Below are positions 18,593 to 26,337 of a stretch of DNA of 64,000 nucleotides, piece by piece. The stretch is from Desulfonatronospira thiodismutans ASO3-1. Lineage in GTDB: Bacteria; Desulfobacterota; Desulfovibrionia; Desulfovibrionales; Desulfonatronovibrionaceae. A program made the translations under genes and the position numbers. The DNA is taken from assembly GCF_000174435.1 (NCBI RefSeq), contig NZ_ACJN02000001.1:795658-859657 (forward strand). Reading direction: 5' to 3'. The notes under the pieces are model-generated. The model worked only from the letters and a program-made list of their open reading frames with translations. It did no database searches and was not told the origin of the DNA. Each line of letters opens with the position of its first letter. The first letter of the stretch is position 1.

Positions 18593-19030
18593 ATGTCTGA
18601 AAAAAAGAACATTCTTTTTCTGTGTACCGGCAATTCCTGCCGCAGCCAGATGGCCCAGGGGTGGACCAATGCACTGCAGAGTGAAAATTTCCAGGCCTTT
18701 TCCGCTGGAGTTAAAAAAAGTTCGGTGGACCCCATGGCTGTAGAAGTAATGGGGGAAGCAGGCATAGACCTTTCAGGGCACTATTCCAAGCTCATTGAAG
18801 AACTGCCCGGGGTCAAGTTTGATTATGTGGTGACTCTTTGTGATCATGCCCGGGAAAGCTGCCCGGTTTTTTTCTCCGATGCCCAGAAAATTCACCACGG
18901 GTTTGACGACCCGCCTTACCTGGCCCGGGATGCCGCCTCACGGGATGAAGCCCTGGGATATTACCGCCGGGTGAGAGATGAAATAAAAGACTTTGTCCAG
19001 TCTTTTCCCCAGAGTCTGAAAACAGATTGA
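18593..19030 (+). CDS. arsC: Arsenate reductase, low-molecular-weight phosphatase type
   Basis: A 145-residue thioredoxin-coupled ArsC. The N-terminal P-loop FLCTGNSCRSQMAQGW holds the C-x5-R catalytic motif (Cys13 by my count). VVTLCDHARESCP has the two further Cys (spaced C-x6-C) that form the disulfide cascade, and HHGFDDPP supplies the DP general-acid loop. The product reduces arsenate to arsenite in the cytoplasm. No ArsR or arsenite pump is adjacent, so it is a stand-alone gene; the small permease at 9137 is too distant to assign. Ribosome site AAAGGAG is 8 bp upstream. Confidence 0.93.
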   Translation: MSEKKNILFLCTGNSCRSQMAQGWTNALQSENFQAFSAGVKKSSVDPMAVEVMGEAGIDLSGHYSKLIEELPGVKFDYVVTLCDHARESCPVFFSDAQKIHHGFDDPPYLARDAASRDEALGYYRRVRDEIKDFVQSFPQSLKTD

Positions 19031-19096
19031 CCCTTGTGCCTTCACTGAATTATGCATAAGAGTGATCTGGTTTTTGGTAACTGTAAGCCATGGTAA

Positions 19097-19240
19097 CATT
19101 ACAGTGAAACTTATTTATTGACCTCCGGGGACTGGCTCTTTTGCTGCCGAATTTTCGAAGAATTGCAAGTTTGCAACCGGCAAAAGTGCCTGTCCCCAGT
19201 TTAGACAGGTTGAAAAATTTTTATAAGTTTCGCTGTAGTG
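19097..19240. mobile_element. MITE with 4-bp target duplication, copy 1 (144 bp)
   Basis: Terminal inverted repeats are CATTACAGTGAAACTTAT on the left and ATAAGTTTCGCTGTAGTG on the right (two mismatches). GTAA flanks both sides (19093-19096 and 19241-19244), a 4-bp target duplication. The core has an inverted pair, GGGGACTGGCTCTT against AAGTGCCTGTCCCC, the same pair of sequences found inside the MITE at 1004-1153. It lies 75 bp upstream of the first GAK-cluster gene. No ORF. Confidence 0.85.
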
Positions 19241-19315
19241 GTAACGGTTTTGCAGAAATCAGAGCAGACACAAAGAATAATGAGTAGACATTGAAATTTT
19301 TAACCAGGGAGAAGC

Positions 19316-20029
19316 ATGAGCAAGGGAAAAAAGTTCTCTCAAAGTCTGAGCCTGGAGGAGGCTTCAAATTTCCTGGCAGAACTGTCCGCAGCACTGGAAA
19401 ACAGGGAGGTAGTGCTGCAGGGCGAAAAAATCGCTTGGGACAGCATGCGCAAACTGAAATGCTCGTTTTATCCAAGAGGTGACAACCTGACCCTCAAGGT
19501 CAGTGTGGAGCAAACCAAGCCCGAAAATGAATCAAATGGCCTGCCTAAAAAAAAGAAAGGCAGAAAAAACGCACTGAAGCAGCTCAAGGCCGGGGCAAAG
19601 CTTAAACGATCAGAACTTAAAAAGAGGGTCAGGACCGCCTTCCGGGGTATTATGGACACCAGTGTTAAAGACGAAACACAAGCTGATGAGGCTGGTGCAG
19701 CACCTGTCCAGCCCCCCGGCACTGCAGGACCTTCCAGGAGCAAGACCGGCTACAAGACCTTGAAGAAAAGAATGAAAAAAACATTTGCCAGTATCCTGCG
19801 AAACGCGGCCAATTACCAGTTGCCCACGCAGAAGGAAATGGACTCGTTTATAAACGATTCCCAGGCCATGGTTGAATTCCCCGGGTATGGAGACGAGTAT
19901 TACCAGGAATACATGGACAGAGTAAGGCAGATGCAGGAGGCCTTCAGGCAAAATGATCCCCGGGAATTAATGCACAAGGCTCAGGAAGTGAACCAGCTGC
20001 AAAAAGACTGCCACAAGCGATACAAGTAG
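19316..20029 (+). CDS. XXXCH-domain protein with amphi-Trp-like N-terminus (GAK cluster)
   Basis: A 237-residue basic protein, first of the GAK-type cluster. Residues 1-65 resemble an amphi-Trp unit (SLEEASNFLAELSAALENRE, then IAWDSMRKLKCSFYPRGDNL). A long Lys/Arg-rich, probably disordered linker follows (about 70-170). The C-terminus ends in QLQKDCHKRYK, the C-H-x2-Y/R tail I associate with the NCBI 'XXXCH' domain of the GAK system. The catalytic role is unknown; the charged linker could bind nucleic acid or polyanions. GGGAGAAGC precedes the ATG. The PHP-like gene starts 7 bp after its stop. Confidence 0.7.
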   Translation: MSKGKKFSQSLSLEEASNFLAELSAALENREVVLQGEKIAWDSMRKLKCSFYPRGDNLTLKVSVEQTKPENESNGLPKKKKGRKNALKQLKAGAKLKRSELKKRVRTAFRGIMDTSVKDETQADEAGAAPVQPPGTAGPSRSKTGYKTLKKRMKKTFASILRNAANYQLPTQKEMDSFINDSQAMVEFPGYGDEYYQEYMDRVRQMQEAFRQNDPRELMHKAQEVNQLQKDCHKRYK

Positions 20030-20036
20030 ACAGCCC

Positions 20037-21212
20037 ATGAAAACCGATATGGAACAAACACATTACGAGGGGGATGAACTCAAGCAGGATCCAGGGACTG
20101 CGGTGCCGGACATCACGGAAATGGATCAGAGAATCCTGTCCGAGATTGTCTGCGTCCAGATAACTCCTGAAGAGATGCACAAAATCATCATGCCCGTCAA
20201 GCAGCAGCCCCATCAGAAGACGGTCCTGGCTGTGCACTGGCACCCGGAATATATCCCCATGGAGCTCATCAAAAAAAGAATTGAGAACACCTTCCCCAAC
20301 AAGGAACAGGAACTCATCATCCCCACCCAGCACAACGAGCTTCTGACTTACGACGACCAATACCATGGTGCGGAGATTGACTGCTATTCCAGGGGATTTC
20401 AGCGCAAGGTGCAGCTTCTGCTGCACTGCAGGCTTGAAGACCCTGACAGGGCGGGCGTTCTGAGATCAATGCTCAACCATACGTATGAATACCGCTCCAG
20501 CCAGCTTTTTGAACTTCTGGACACTTTCATGGATCCCAAGTGGGAAGACTATCTGCAGCTGGCCGCCGAAGGCACCGGAGTCGGGGAAGAAGTGGTCCAT
20601 TTTGCCAGGGTTCAGACCTACAAACTATACCGTCTGCTTCAGGAACATAAGAACTCCATCTCCAGGGATTTTTTGAAAAACAAGCTGCTGCGGGACTTTA
20701 TTGACGGCCAGAGACACCTTTACCCCGACCAGTTCATCAACAGGGTCCAGGTGTTCGTCAAATCCGTAAAAAAAATCGTCAAGGCCAACTTCAGCCTGGA
20801 ATACTTCTACCGCACCTCTGAAGTCATCGAAGAGGCCAGAAGCCTGGGATGCGGTATAGTTGTGCCCCACCCTGAACAGTTCTGGCCCATACTGCTTTGT
20901 GACTACGACATAGACGGTTACGAAGTGTGGAACCCCCAGTCCAGGGAATATACCGAGTTCCTGGTCAATGTCATCAACCGCCAGAACAAATCCAGGAGCA
21001 GGTCCCAGAGACCCCTTCTGGTATTTATGGGCGATGACGCCCACATGGGGGAAAAAATAAAGGACCCCACTAAAATAGAGGCCGCCAAGTACTACCGGGA
21101 AATCGGGGTTCAGCCGGCATGGGATGATCTGACCATTAAAAAGTCGCTGATCATAGGCAACTTTGACCGCCGGAAAGTAATGAATGAGTATAAGACCAGG
21201 CTGGATGGATAA
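20037..21212 (+). CDS. PHP-like metal-dependent hydrolase (GAK cluster)
   Basis: A 391-residue protein with scattered motifs of the PHP phosphoesterase superfamily: HWHPEYIP near residue 67, HNEL near 102, VVPHPEQFWPI near 278 and MGDDAHMGEK near 330. These could ligate two or three metal ions for phosphate-ester hydrolysis. The order HxH - H - H - DxH supports the call, but I cannot name a family. Starts at 20037 and 20049 are both possible and neither has a strong ribosome site; translation is probably coupled to the upstream gene (7 bp apart). Its stop overlaps the next ATG (TAATG), so the cluster is an operon. Confidence 0.65.
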   Translation: MKTDMEQTHYEGDELKQDPGTAVPDITEMDQRILSEIVCVQITPEEMHKIIMPVKQQPHQKTVLAVHWHPEYIPMELIKKRIENTFPNKEQELIIPTQHNELLTYDDQYHGAEIDCYSRGFQRKVQLLLHCRLEDPDRAGVLRSMLNHTYEYRSSQLFELLDTFMDPKWEDYLQLAAEGTGVGEEVVHFARVQTYKLYRLLQEHKNSISRDFLKNKLLRDFIDGQRHLYPDQFINRVQVFVKSVKKIVKANFSLEYFYRTSEVIEEARSLGCGIVVPHPEQFWPILLCDYDIDGYEVWNPQSREYTEFLVNVINRQNKSRSRSQRPLLVFMGDDAHMGEKIKDPTKIEAAKYYREIGVQPAWDDLTIKKSLIIGNFDRRKVMNEYKTRLDG

Positions 21213-21499
21213 TGACTGAAGAGAAGAAATTTTTCCTGGAGTCGCTTCAGGACAAAGAAACCATCTGCAAATACCTGGATGCCCTGAAGGAGGGCTTTCA
21301 GCAGGGAAGCATCCATCTTTCAAGCAATGAACAGACCCTGGATATTGAACCCTCCGGACTTATCAAGTTTACCATCAAGGGCAAAAAGAAAGATGGCGAA
21401 ATTAAGCTAAACCTGCGCTTCAGGTGGACAGATGAGGATGACCTTCCAGAGCTGGACGACTCCTGGAACCATAGTGAAAAAGATTCAAGGGACGGATAG
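21212..21499 (+). CDS. Amphi-Trp domain protein 1 (GAK cluster)
   Basis: A 95-residue protein that is almost entirely one amphi-Trp domain: KKFFLESLQDKETICKYLDA, then LKEGFQQGSIHLSSNEQTL, and a final strand with the namesake Trp (LNLRFRWTDED). NCBI models place this domain in the GAK system; its function is not known. The short alternating helix/strand pattern suggests a small binding or scaffold module. Start and stop are each fused to neighbours: ATG overlaps the TAA of the PHP-like gene and the stop abuts ATG 21500. A second copy is at 25883. Confidence 0.78.
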   Translation: MTEEKKFFLESLQDKETICKYLDALKEGFQQGSIHLSSNEQTLDIEPSGLIKFTIKGKKKDGEIKLNLRFRWTDEDDLPELDDSWNHSEKDSRDG

Positions 21500-23146
21500 A
21501 TGCCTTATTTCAGTGACCTGGAAGAAAAAATCCATTTTATGGTCCTGGAAGTAAACAGGCAGCTCGACGACACCCTGAAAATCATCCAGGATCCTGATCC
21601 CAGACTGGTGGACAAGGTCAAATCCCGGGACGACCGCATAGATAATTACAAGGTCATCATTGAAAACCTGTGTTTTTCCAGGATTCACGGAGAGGAAAAC
21701 CTGAGCAAAAAACAGGTGGACTTTATCCGGGCCACCAACATCATCAGCAACAACCTGGAAAAAATCAGCGACTTCTCGGTTTACATAGTCGATCAATTGA
21801 ACTACCTGTCCAGCGTTGAATACCTGCACAACTACAATTACCAGCCTTTTTTCCAGCATCTGAGCAGTTCACTGGACATGGTGGTCCAGGGACTGTTTAC
21901 ACGGGACCTGAACCATGCCCTGAACATCTGTAGAACCGAATTTGTTATAGACAAGCTCTTCAAGCGTGTTTTTGATCAGATTATCGAGGAACTCGACACC
22001 GCCCCCAATAAACAGAATATCATAACCTGCCTGTTTATATTCCGCTACCTGGAAAGAATGGGGGATGCCCTGCTCAACATCGGAGAAGCCATTATTTTCT
22101 CCGTATTCGGCGAAAAGCTGAAAATTCATCAGTATCAGGCCCTGGTGGAAAACCTGGACTCCATAAACAACGATATTTCCATCCAGGACGTGGGATTTGA
22201 GTCCATCTGGGAATCCAGATCAGGCTGCCGCATTGGTAAAATCATGGATTCTTCCCGCAGCGGCAGCCAGGGTGTCCTTTTCAAGGAAGGCAAGGCCGAA
22301 AAAATATCCAGGGAAAAAGAAAACATAGAGAGCTGGAAAAAGATATTTCCCAGTCTGGTTCCCAAAATATTCAGTTATACCCAGAGCAGAAAAAACGCGT
22401 CCATGCTGCTGGAATTTCTCCCCGGGTGCTCCCTGCAGGAGACAGTTCTGACCCAGGACCGGGACACCCTGGAAAACGCTTTGTTCATCCTCAAGGAAAC
22501 CCTGTCAATCACATGGAAAGATACCCTCAAGAACAAGCAGGTAAGTTCCGGATTTATGAAGCAGCTTGCCCAGCGAATCGACGACGTGCTCATGATTCAC
22601 CCGGAATTCAATTTTTCCGAAGCCAGTATCGGATCCCTGACCACCCCTTCTCTGGAGGACGTTATCAGGATCCTTAGCGAAGTGGAGGCCGAACTTAATG
22701 CTCCATTCTGCATATTTATCCACGGTGACTTTAACACCAACAACATAATCTACAATCAGAAAGAACAGCAGATCTACTTTATTGATCTGCACAGATCCTG
22801 CTACGGAGATTATGTCCAGGATGTATCTGTATTTCTGGTATCCAACTATCGCAAACCCGTTTTTGATGCCGGGATACGCAGGCTCATCAACCGGCTGAAC
22901 CAGGATTTTTTCAATTTTTCCAGGCGATTTGCAGCGGAAAATGCAGATGAAACCTTTGATGCCAGGCTGGCCATGGGACTGATCCGCTCTTTTTTCACTT
23001 CCACACGCTTTGAACTCAACCAGGAATTCGCTCTTGGCATGTACCAGCGGGCCCTGTACCTGGCTGAAAAAATCATCGCCCACAGGGGAAGGCCCTGGAG
23101 AGAGTTTTCCTTGCCGCCGGATGTGTTTAAATATGCAAGCTTCTGA
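21500..23146 (+). CDS. PhoU-like domain fused to an APH-type kinase (GAK cluster)
   Basis: A 548-residue two-domain protein. Residues 1-220 are helical and PhoU-like (DDRIDNYKVIIENLCFSRIH, then IISNNLEKISDFSVYIVDQL and FIFRYLERMGDALLNIGEAI, the ExxxD/ RxxD-rich helices of PhoU that bind metal clusters). Residues 235-520 are an aminoglycoside-phosphotransferase-type kinase: LLEFLPGCSLQETV (hinge), FIHGDFNTNNIIYN near 408 (catalytic loop with HGD-x4-N) and YFIDLHRSCYGDY near 428 (metal-binding ID). All key residues are present, so it should phosphorylate a small molecule. It may fill the kinase position of the cluster. A 410-bp repeat-filled gap separates it from the ATP-grasp gene. Confidence 0.8.
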   Translation: MPYFSDLEEKIHFMVLEVNRQLDDTLKIIQDPDPRLVDKVKSRDDRIDNYKVIIENLCFSRIHGEENLSKKQVDFIRATNIISNNLEKISDFSVYIVDQLNYLSSVEYLHNYNYQPFFQHLSSSLDMVVQGLFTRDLNHALNICRTEFVIDKLFKRVFDQIIEELDTAPNKQNIITCLFIFRYLERMGDALLNIGEAIIFSVFGEKLKIHQYQALVENLDSINNDISIQDVGFESIWESRSGCRIGKIMDSSRSGSQGVLFKEGKAEKISREKENIESWKKIFPSLVPKIFSYTQSRKNASMLLEFLPGCSLQETVLTQDRDTLENALFILKETLSITWKDTLKNKQVSSGFMKQLAQRIDDVLMIHPEFNFSEASIGSLTTPSLEDVIRILSEVEAELNAPFCIFIHGDFNTNNIIYNQKEQQIYFIDLHRSCYGDYVQDVSVFLVSNYRKPVFDAGIRRLINRLNQDFFNFSRRFAAENADETFDARLAMGLIRSFFTSTRFELNQEFALGMYQRALYLAEKIIAHRGRPWREFSLPPDVFKYASF

Positions 23147-23212
23147 TGTGCCGGGCAATTAGAGCCCAAAATGGCCAGGTCTTTGAAAATGCTCAATAAT
23201 AAGAAGAAACAT

Positions 23213-23525
23213 GCTAACCCGGGCTTTGCCCGCAACCCAATAAAGAAAAGAGCTATTTGACAGGATTAACAGGATTAAGAGATGGATAAAGAAAAAAATC
23301 ATTTTGTCCTGGCCGGAAGCCAGGCCAAAAGGTTATCACTCCAGCACTCACTTTTTTCCGGCTCTCATGAATCCCAGAAGAAAGTGAGTGCTGGATGGTT
23401 AATGCAATCTGCGGCTTCCGGCCGCTGATTGCTTATCCTGTCATCCTGTTAATCCTGTCTAAGGCCTGCCACGCGCTTCGCGTGGTTATTGTTTTTTATG
23501 ACAGGATATCTAGAGTAAGCCTAAA
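23213..23525 (+). repeat. Framed nested-palindrome repeat, copy 2 (core type II)
   Basis: Frame: CCCGGGCTTTGCCCGCAACC at the left and CTGCCACGCGCTTCGCGTGG with GTTTTTTATGACAGG at the right. Core, from outside in: GACAGGATTAACAGGATTAA against TTAATCCTGTC, CTGGCCGGAAGCCAGG, and a long hairpin CCAGCACTCACTTT against AAAGTGAGTGCTGG. Near-identical inverted copies lie at 27431-27748 and 29836-30123. The gap 23147-23556 contains no gene besides this. Confidence 0.85.
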
Positions 23526-23556
23526 AAGGTCCGTATAAAAAACTCACTACAAGACC

Positions 23557-24456
23557 ATGAATGCTTCAAAAAAAGACAGAAAAATAGCCGTGATAGGCAA
23601 CCCCGGCAGCTGGTCCACTGAAAAACTGGCGGACGCCCTGGAAAATAAAACCGGGTTTCGCTGTGTTGTGGACATATCTTCGGTGATTTTCGATATAAAC
23701 CACAAGACCCTGTTTTACGGTGACCTGGACCTGGCTACCCTGGACGGACTGGCTATCAAAAAAATCGGCCCCGTGTATTCCCCGGATATGTACAACAGGC
23801 TGGAAATGCTTCGCTTTTTCTGCAGCATGGAAATACCGGTATTCTCCAGGCCGGAAATGATCATGCAGGCCGTGAACAGGCTCAGCTGCACTGTGAACCT
23901 GCAGATAGGCAACATTCCCATGCCGCCGACAGTGGTTACCGAGGACATGGAACTGGCCTGCGATACAGTGCGCAGATTCAAAAAGGCGGTGTTCAAGCCT
24001 CTTTTTTCTTCCAAGGCCCGGGGAATGCTGGTAGTGGAGGAAGGGTATCACTGCCGCTCAGCCATTGCCGAATTTCAGGCGTCAGGCAACAGGACCATGT
24101 ACATCCAGAAAATGGTTTCCATTCCCGGCCGCGACCTGGGCGTGGCCTTCATGGGCGGTGAATATATCGGCACTTATGCCCGGCGCAAGGGCGACTCCTG
24201 GAACACCTGCACATCCAGCGGAGGAAAATACGAGCGCTGTGAACCGGACCCGGAAATAATCAGCCTGGCCCACAGTGCCCAAGCTCTGTTCAACCTGGAT
24301 TTCACCTGTGTGGACGTGGTGGAAACCGATCAGGGCGCAATGGTCTTCGAAGTTTCGGCCTTTGGGGGCTTCAGGGGACTTTACCAAGCCTGGGGCATGG
24401 ACGCTGCAGATATGTATGCCGGCTATATCCTGGACAACCTTAAATATCGCTCCTGA
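23557..24456 (+). CDS. ATP-grasp enzyme (GAK cluster)
   Basis: A 299-residue protein with the RimK/GshB-like ATP-grasp fold. KKAVFKPLFSSKARGM near residue 147 gives the ATP-contacting Lys and the flexible small-residue loop. IPGRDLGVAFMGGEYIGTYA is the central strand pair, and CVDVVETDQGAMVFEVSAFG has the Asp/Glu that bind Mg2+ (E-V-S in place of the usual E-x-N, so one metal ligand is altered). Such enzymes join a carboxylate to an amine or thiol through an acyl phosphate; the substrate is unknown. It is followed 7 bp later by the CofD-like gene, so the two enzymes are probably made together. Confidence 0.83.
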   Translation: MNASKKDRKIAVIGNPGSWSTEKLADALENKTGFRCVVDISSVIFDINHKTLFYGDLDLATLDGLAIKKIGPVYSPDMYNRLEMLRFFCSMEIPVFSRPEMIMQAVNRLSCTVNLQIGNIPMPPTVVTEDMELACDTVRRFKKAVFKPLFSSKARGMLVVEEGYHCRSAIAEFQASGNRTMYIQKMVSIPGRDLGVAFMGGEYIGTYARRKGDSWNTCTSSGGKYERCEPDPEIISLAHSAQALFNLDFTCVDVVETDQGAMVFEVSAFGGFRGLYQAWGMDAADMYAGYILDNLKYRS

Positions 24457-24463
24457 AACCTGC

Positions 24464-25672
24464 ATGCCTTCAGAATCTGCACATAAAATTCATATATGCC
24501 GGACAGTATCTCTGCCTGATCCAGTAAAACTCACCAGGTATCTCAAGGTTCCTGAATTCGGCCCCAGAATACTTTTTTTCAGCGGCGGCACTGCTCTGAA
24601 CCCCCTCAGTCGGGCCCTGGTGCGCTACACCCACAATTCCATCCATCTGGTAACCCCTTTTGACTCCGGAGGAAGTTCGGCCAAACTGCGCAACACATTC
24701 AAAATGCCGGCAGTGGGTGATATGCGCAGCCGCCTCATGGCTCTGGCCGACCAGAGCGTCAAGGGCAATCCTGAAATCTACAACCTGTTTGCCTACCGTC
24801 TGCCCAAGGATGAAGACAGGGAAAAGCTTAAATCCATCCTGATGCGCATGGCTGACGGACATCATCCCCTGGTGCGCAGCATCCACGATCCCATGCGCAA
24901 AATAGTCTGCAGTTACATTACCGCCTTTGCCAGAAAAATGCCCGAAGACTTCGATTTAAGAGGGGCCAGCATGGGCAACCTCATTCTGGCTGCCGGGTAT
25001 TTCAGCCACAATCGTCATATAGACCCGGTAATCTTTCTTTTTTCCAAGCTGGCTGAAGTACGTGGCATGGTCAGACCCATAATGAACAAGTATCTGCACC
25101 TGGTATCCAGGCTGGAAAACGGGGAAATCCTCCTGGGGCAGCACGAACTTACCGGCAAGGAAACCCCGGCCATAGAATCGCCGGTGCAGGAAATATATCT
25201 GAGCAGCAGCCTGAAAAAACCGGCACCAATATACCCGCGTCTCAAGGAAAAGGTCAGACGGCTGATACAGGATGCGGAACTTATCTGTTATCCCATGGGC
25301 AGCTTTTATTCCAGCCTCATGGCCAACCTGCTGCCCCGGGACGCAGGTTCAGCCATTGCCCGGAACGAATGCCCCAAGATCTACATCCCCAATACCGGAC
25401 ACGATCCCGAAGAAAAGGGCACCAATCTCAGGCAGAGAGTTGAGATTCTTCTTTATTATCTGCACCAGAGCGCCGGAAAAAAACACAAGGACAGTCAGCT
25501 GCTCAATTTTGTCTTGCTGGACAAGGATCATGAATTGTATAAGGGGGGTGTAGACGTATCAGGAATAGAGAGACTGGGTGTAAAGGTGATAGAAGCCCCT
25601 CTGGTGGACCCTGAAAACCGGCCGTTTCTCAATGCGGATTTTCTCCTTGAGAGGCTTCTTTCCATGGTCTGA
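24464..25672 (+). CDS. CofD-like protein (GAK cluster)
   Basis: A 402-residue relative of CofD (2-phospho-L-lactate transferase) and YvcK. Motifs in order: FFSGGTALNPLSRAL near residue 40, VTPFDSGGSSAKLR near 64, VGDMRSRLMALAD near 83, LRGASMGNLILAAGY near 165 and YPMGSFYSSLMANLLP near 277. These are the nucleotide- and phosphate-binding loops of the family, so a nucleotide-dependent transfer or binding role is likely; F420 synthesis is not implied because the sequence differs from true CofD and no F420 gene is adjacent. The frame is open upstream to 24275 inside the ATP-grasp gene; I take the ATG at 24464, 7 bp after that gene's stop. Confidence 0.83.
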   Translation: MPSESAHKIHICRTVSLPDPVKLTRYLKVPEFGPRILFFSGGTALNPLSRALVRYTHNSIHLVTPFDSGGSSAKLRNTFKMPAVGDMRSRLMALADQSVKGNPEIYNLFAYRLPKDEDREKLKSILMRMADGHHPLVRSIHDPMRKIVCSYITAFARKMPEDFDLRGASMGNLILAAGYFSHNRHIDPVIFLFSKLAEVRGMVRPIMNKYLHLVSRLENGEILLGQHELTGKETPAIESPVQEIYLSSSLKKPAPIYPRLKEKVRRLIQDAELICYPMGSFYSSLMANLLPRDAGSAIARNECPKIYIPNTGHDPEEKGTNLRQRVEILLYYLHQSAGKKHKDSQLLNFVLLDKDHELYKGGVDVSGIERLGVKVIEAPLVDPENRPFLNADFLLERLLSMV

Positions 25673-25690
25673 AACAATCGAGTGTATTAT

Positions 25691-25847
25691 CACTACAGCG
25701 AAACTTATTTATTGACCTCCGGGGACTGTCCCGCACCTACTTGGGAATGATTTCATGAAATCGCTGGAACTTGCTGAGAAATCAAGTAGGTGCGGGACTG
25801 TCCCCAGTTTAGACAGGTTGAAAATTTTTATAAGTTTCGCTGTAGTG
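25691..25847. mobile_element. MITE with 4-bp target duplication, copy 2 (157 bp)
   Basis: Ends CACTACAGCGAAACTTAT and ATAAGTTTCGCTGTAGTG are perfect inverted repeats. TTAT flanks both sides (25687-25690 and 25848-25851). The core holds GTCCCGCACCTACTTG against CAAGTAGGTGCGGGAC with GGGGACTGTCCC at both shoulders. It sits between the CofD-like gene and the second amphi-Trp gene, 36 bp before the latter's ATG, so it may carry or displace that promoter. Confidence 0.9.
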
Positions 25848-25882
25848 TTATTCTATCATCAAAAAACAAACGGAGGACGAAT

Positions 25883-26278
25883 ATGAGCAAGAATGAACTT
25901 AAGTACAAGGCTGTTTTGGGTAAGGACCAGGTCATTGAACACCTGGAGAGTCTTATGCACGCAGTCAAGGAAGGACGTCTCAATGTGCAGCATGAAGACC
26001 AGTCTCTGTGCCTTGCCCCGGGAGAAAACCTCAAGCTGGAAATCAAGGCCGGAGCCAAGGAAAACAAGGAAAAAATCGAGTTTGAACTGAGCTGGAGCGA
26101 AAACATGGAGCTGACTGACCAGGTCGGCCAGTTGAACATTTCCAGCACTGAGCCGGAAGTGGAATCCTTTTCTGAAAACCCCTTGCAGGAAGGGGATGCT
26201 TCCAGCAGGTCACCGGCCTCTTCCGGACCGGCCATAGTGGCCGGAGATGAAAGCAGTGGGGAAAAGGACAAAAGCTGA
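25883..26278 (+). CDS. Amphi-Trp domain protein 2 (GAK cluster)
   Basis: A 131-residue protein. Residues 1-75 are an amphi-Trp domain (KYKAVLGKDQVIEHLESLMH, then VKEGRLNVQHEDQSLCL and KIEFELSWSENMEL with the family Trp). The remaining 55 residues are Ser/Glu/Pro-rich and probably disordered (SSRSPASSGPAIVAGDESSG). The ATG at 25883 has a GGAGGACGAAT ribosome site; the frame opens upstream at 25790 but that part is MITE. The gene is separated from the other GAK genes by the MITE, so it may have its own promoter. A selenoprotein gene follows 59 bp later. Confidence 0.78.
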   Translation: MSKNELKYKAVLGKDQVIEHLESLMHAVKEGRLNVQHEDQSLCLAPGENLKLEIKAGAKENKEKIEFELSWSENMELTDQVGQLNISSTEPEVESFSENPLQEGDASSRSPASSGPAIVAGDESSGEKDKS

Positions 26279-26289
26279 ATTTTAAAACT

Positions 26290-26317
26290 CCCGGGCAGGG
26301 CACTGCCCTGACCGGGA
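26290..26317 (+). terminator. Hairpin between amphi-Trp 2 and the selenoprotein gene
   Basis: CCCGGGCAGGGC and GCCCTGACCGGG form a GC-rich stem with one bulge and a 3-base loop. There is no T-run, so it is more likely a weak terminator or RNA-stability stem than a full intrinsic terminator. Confidence 0.4.
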
Positions 26318-26337
26318 CCATGAAAAAGGAACATATC

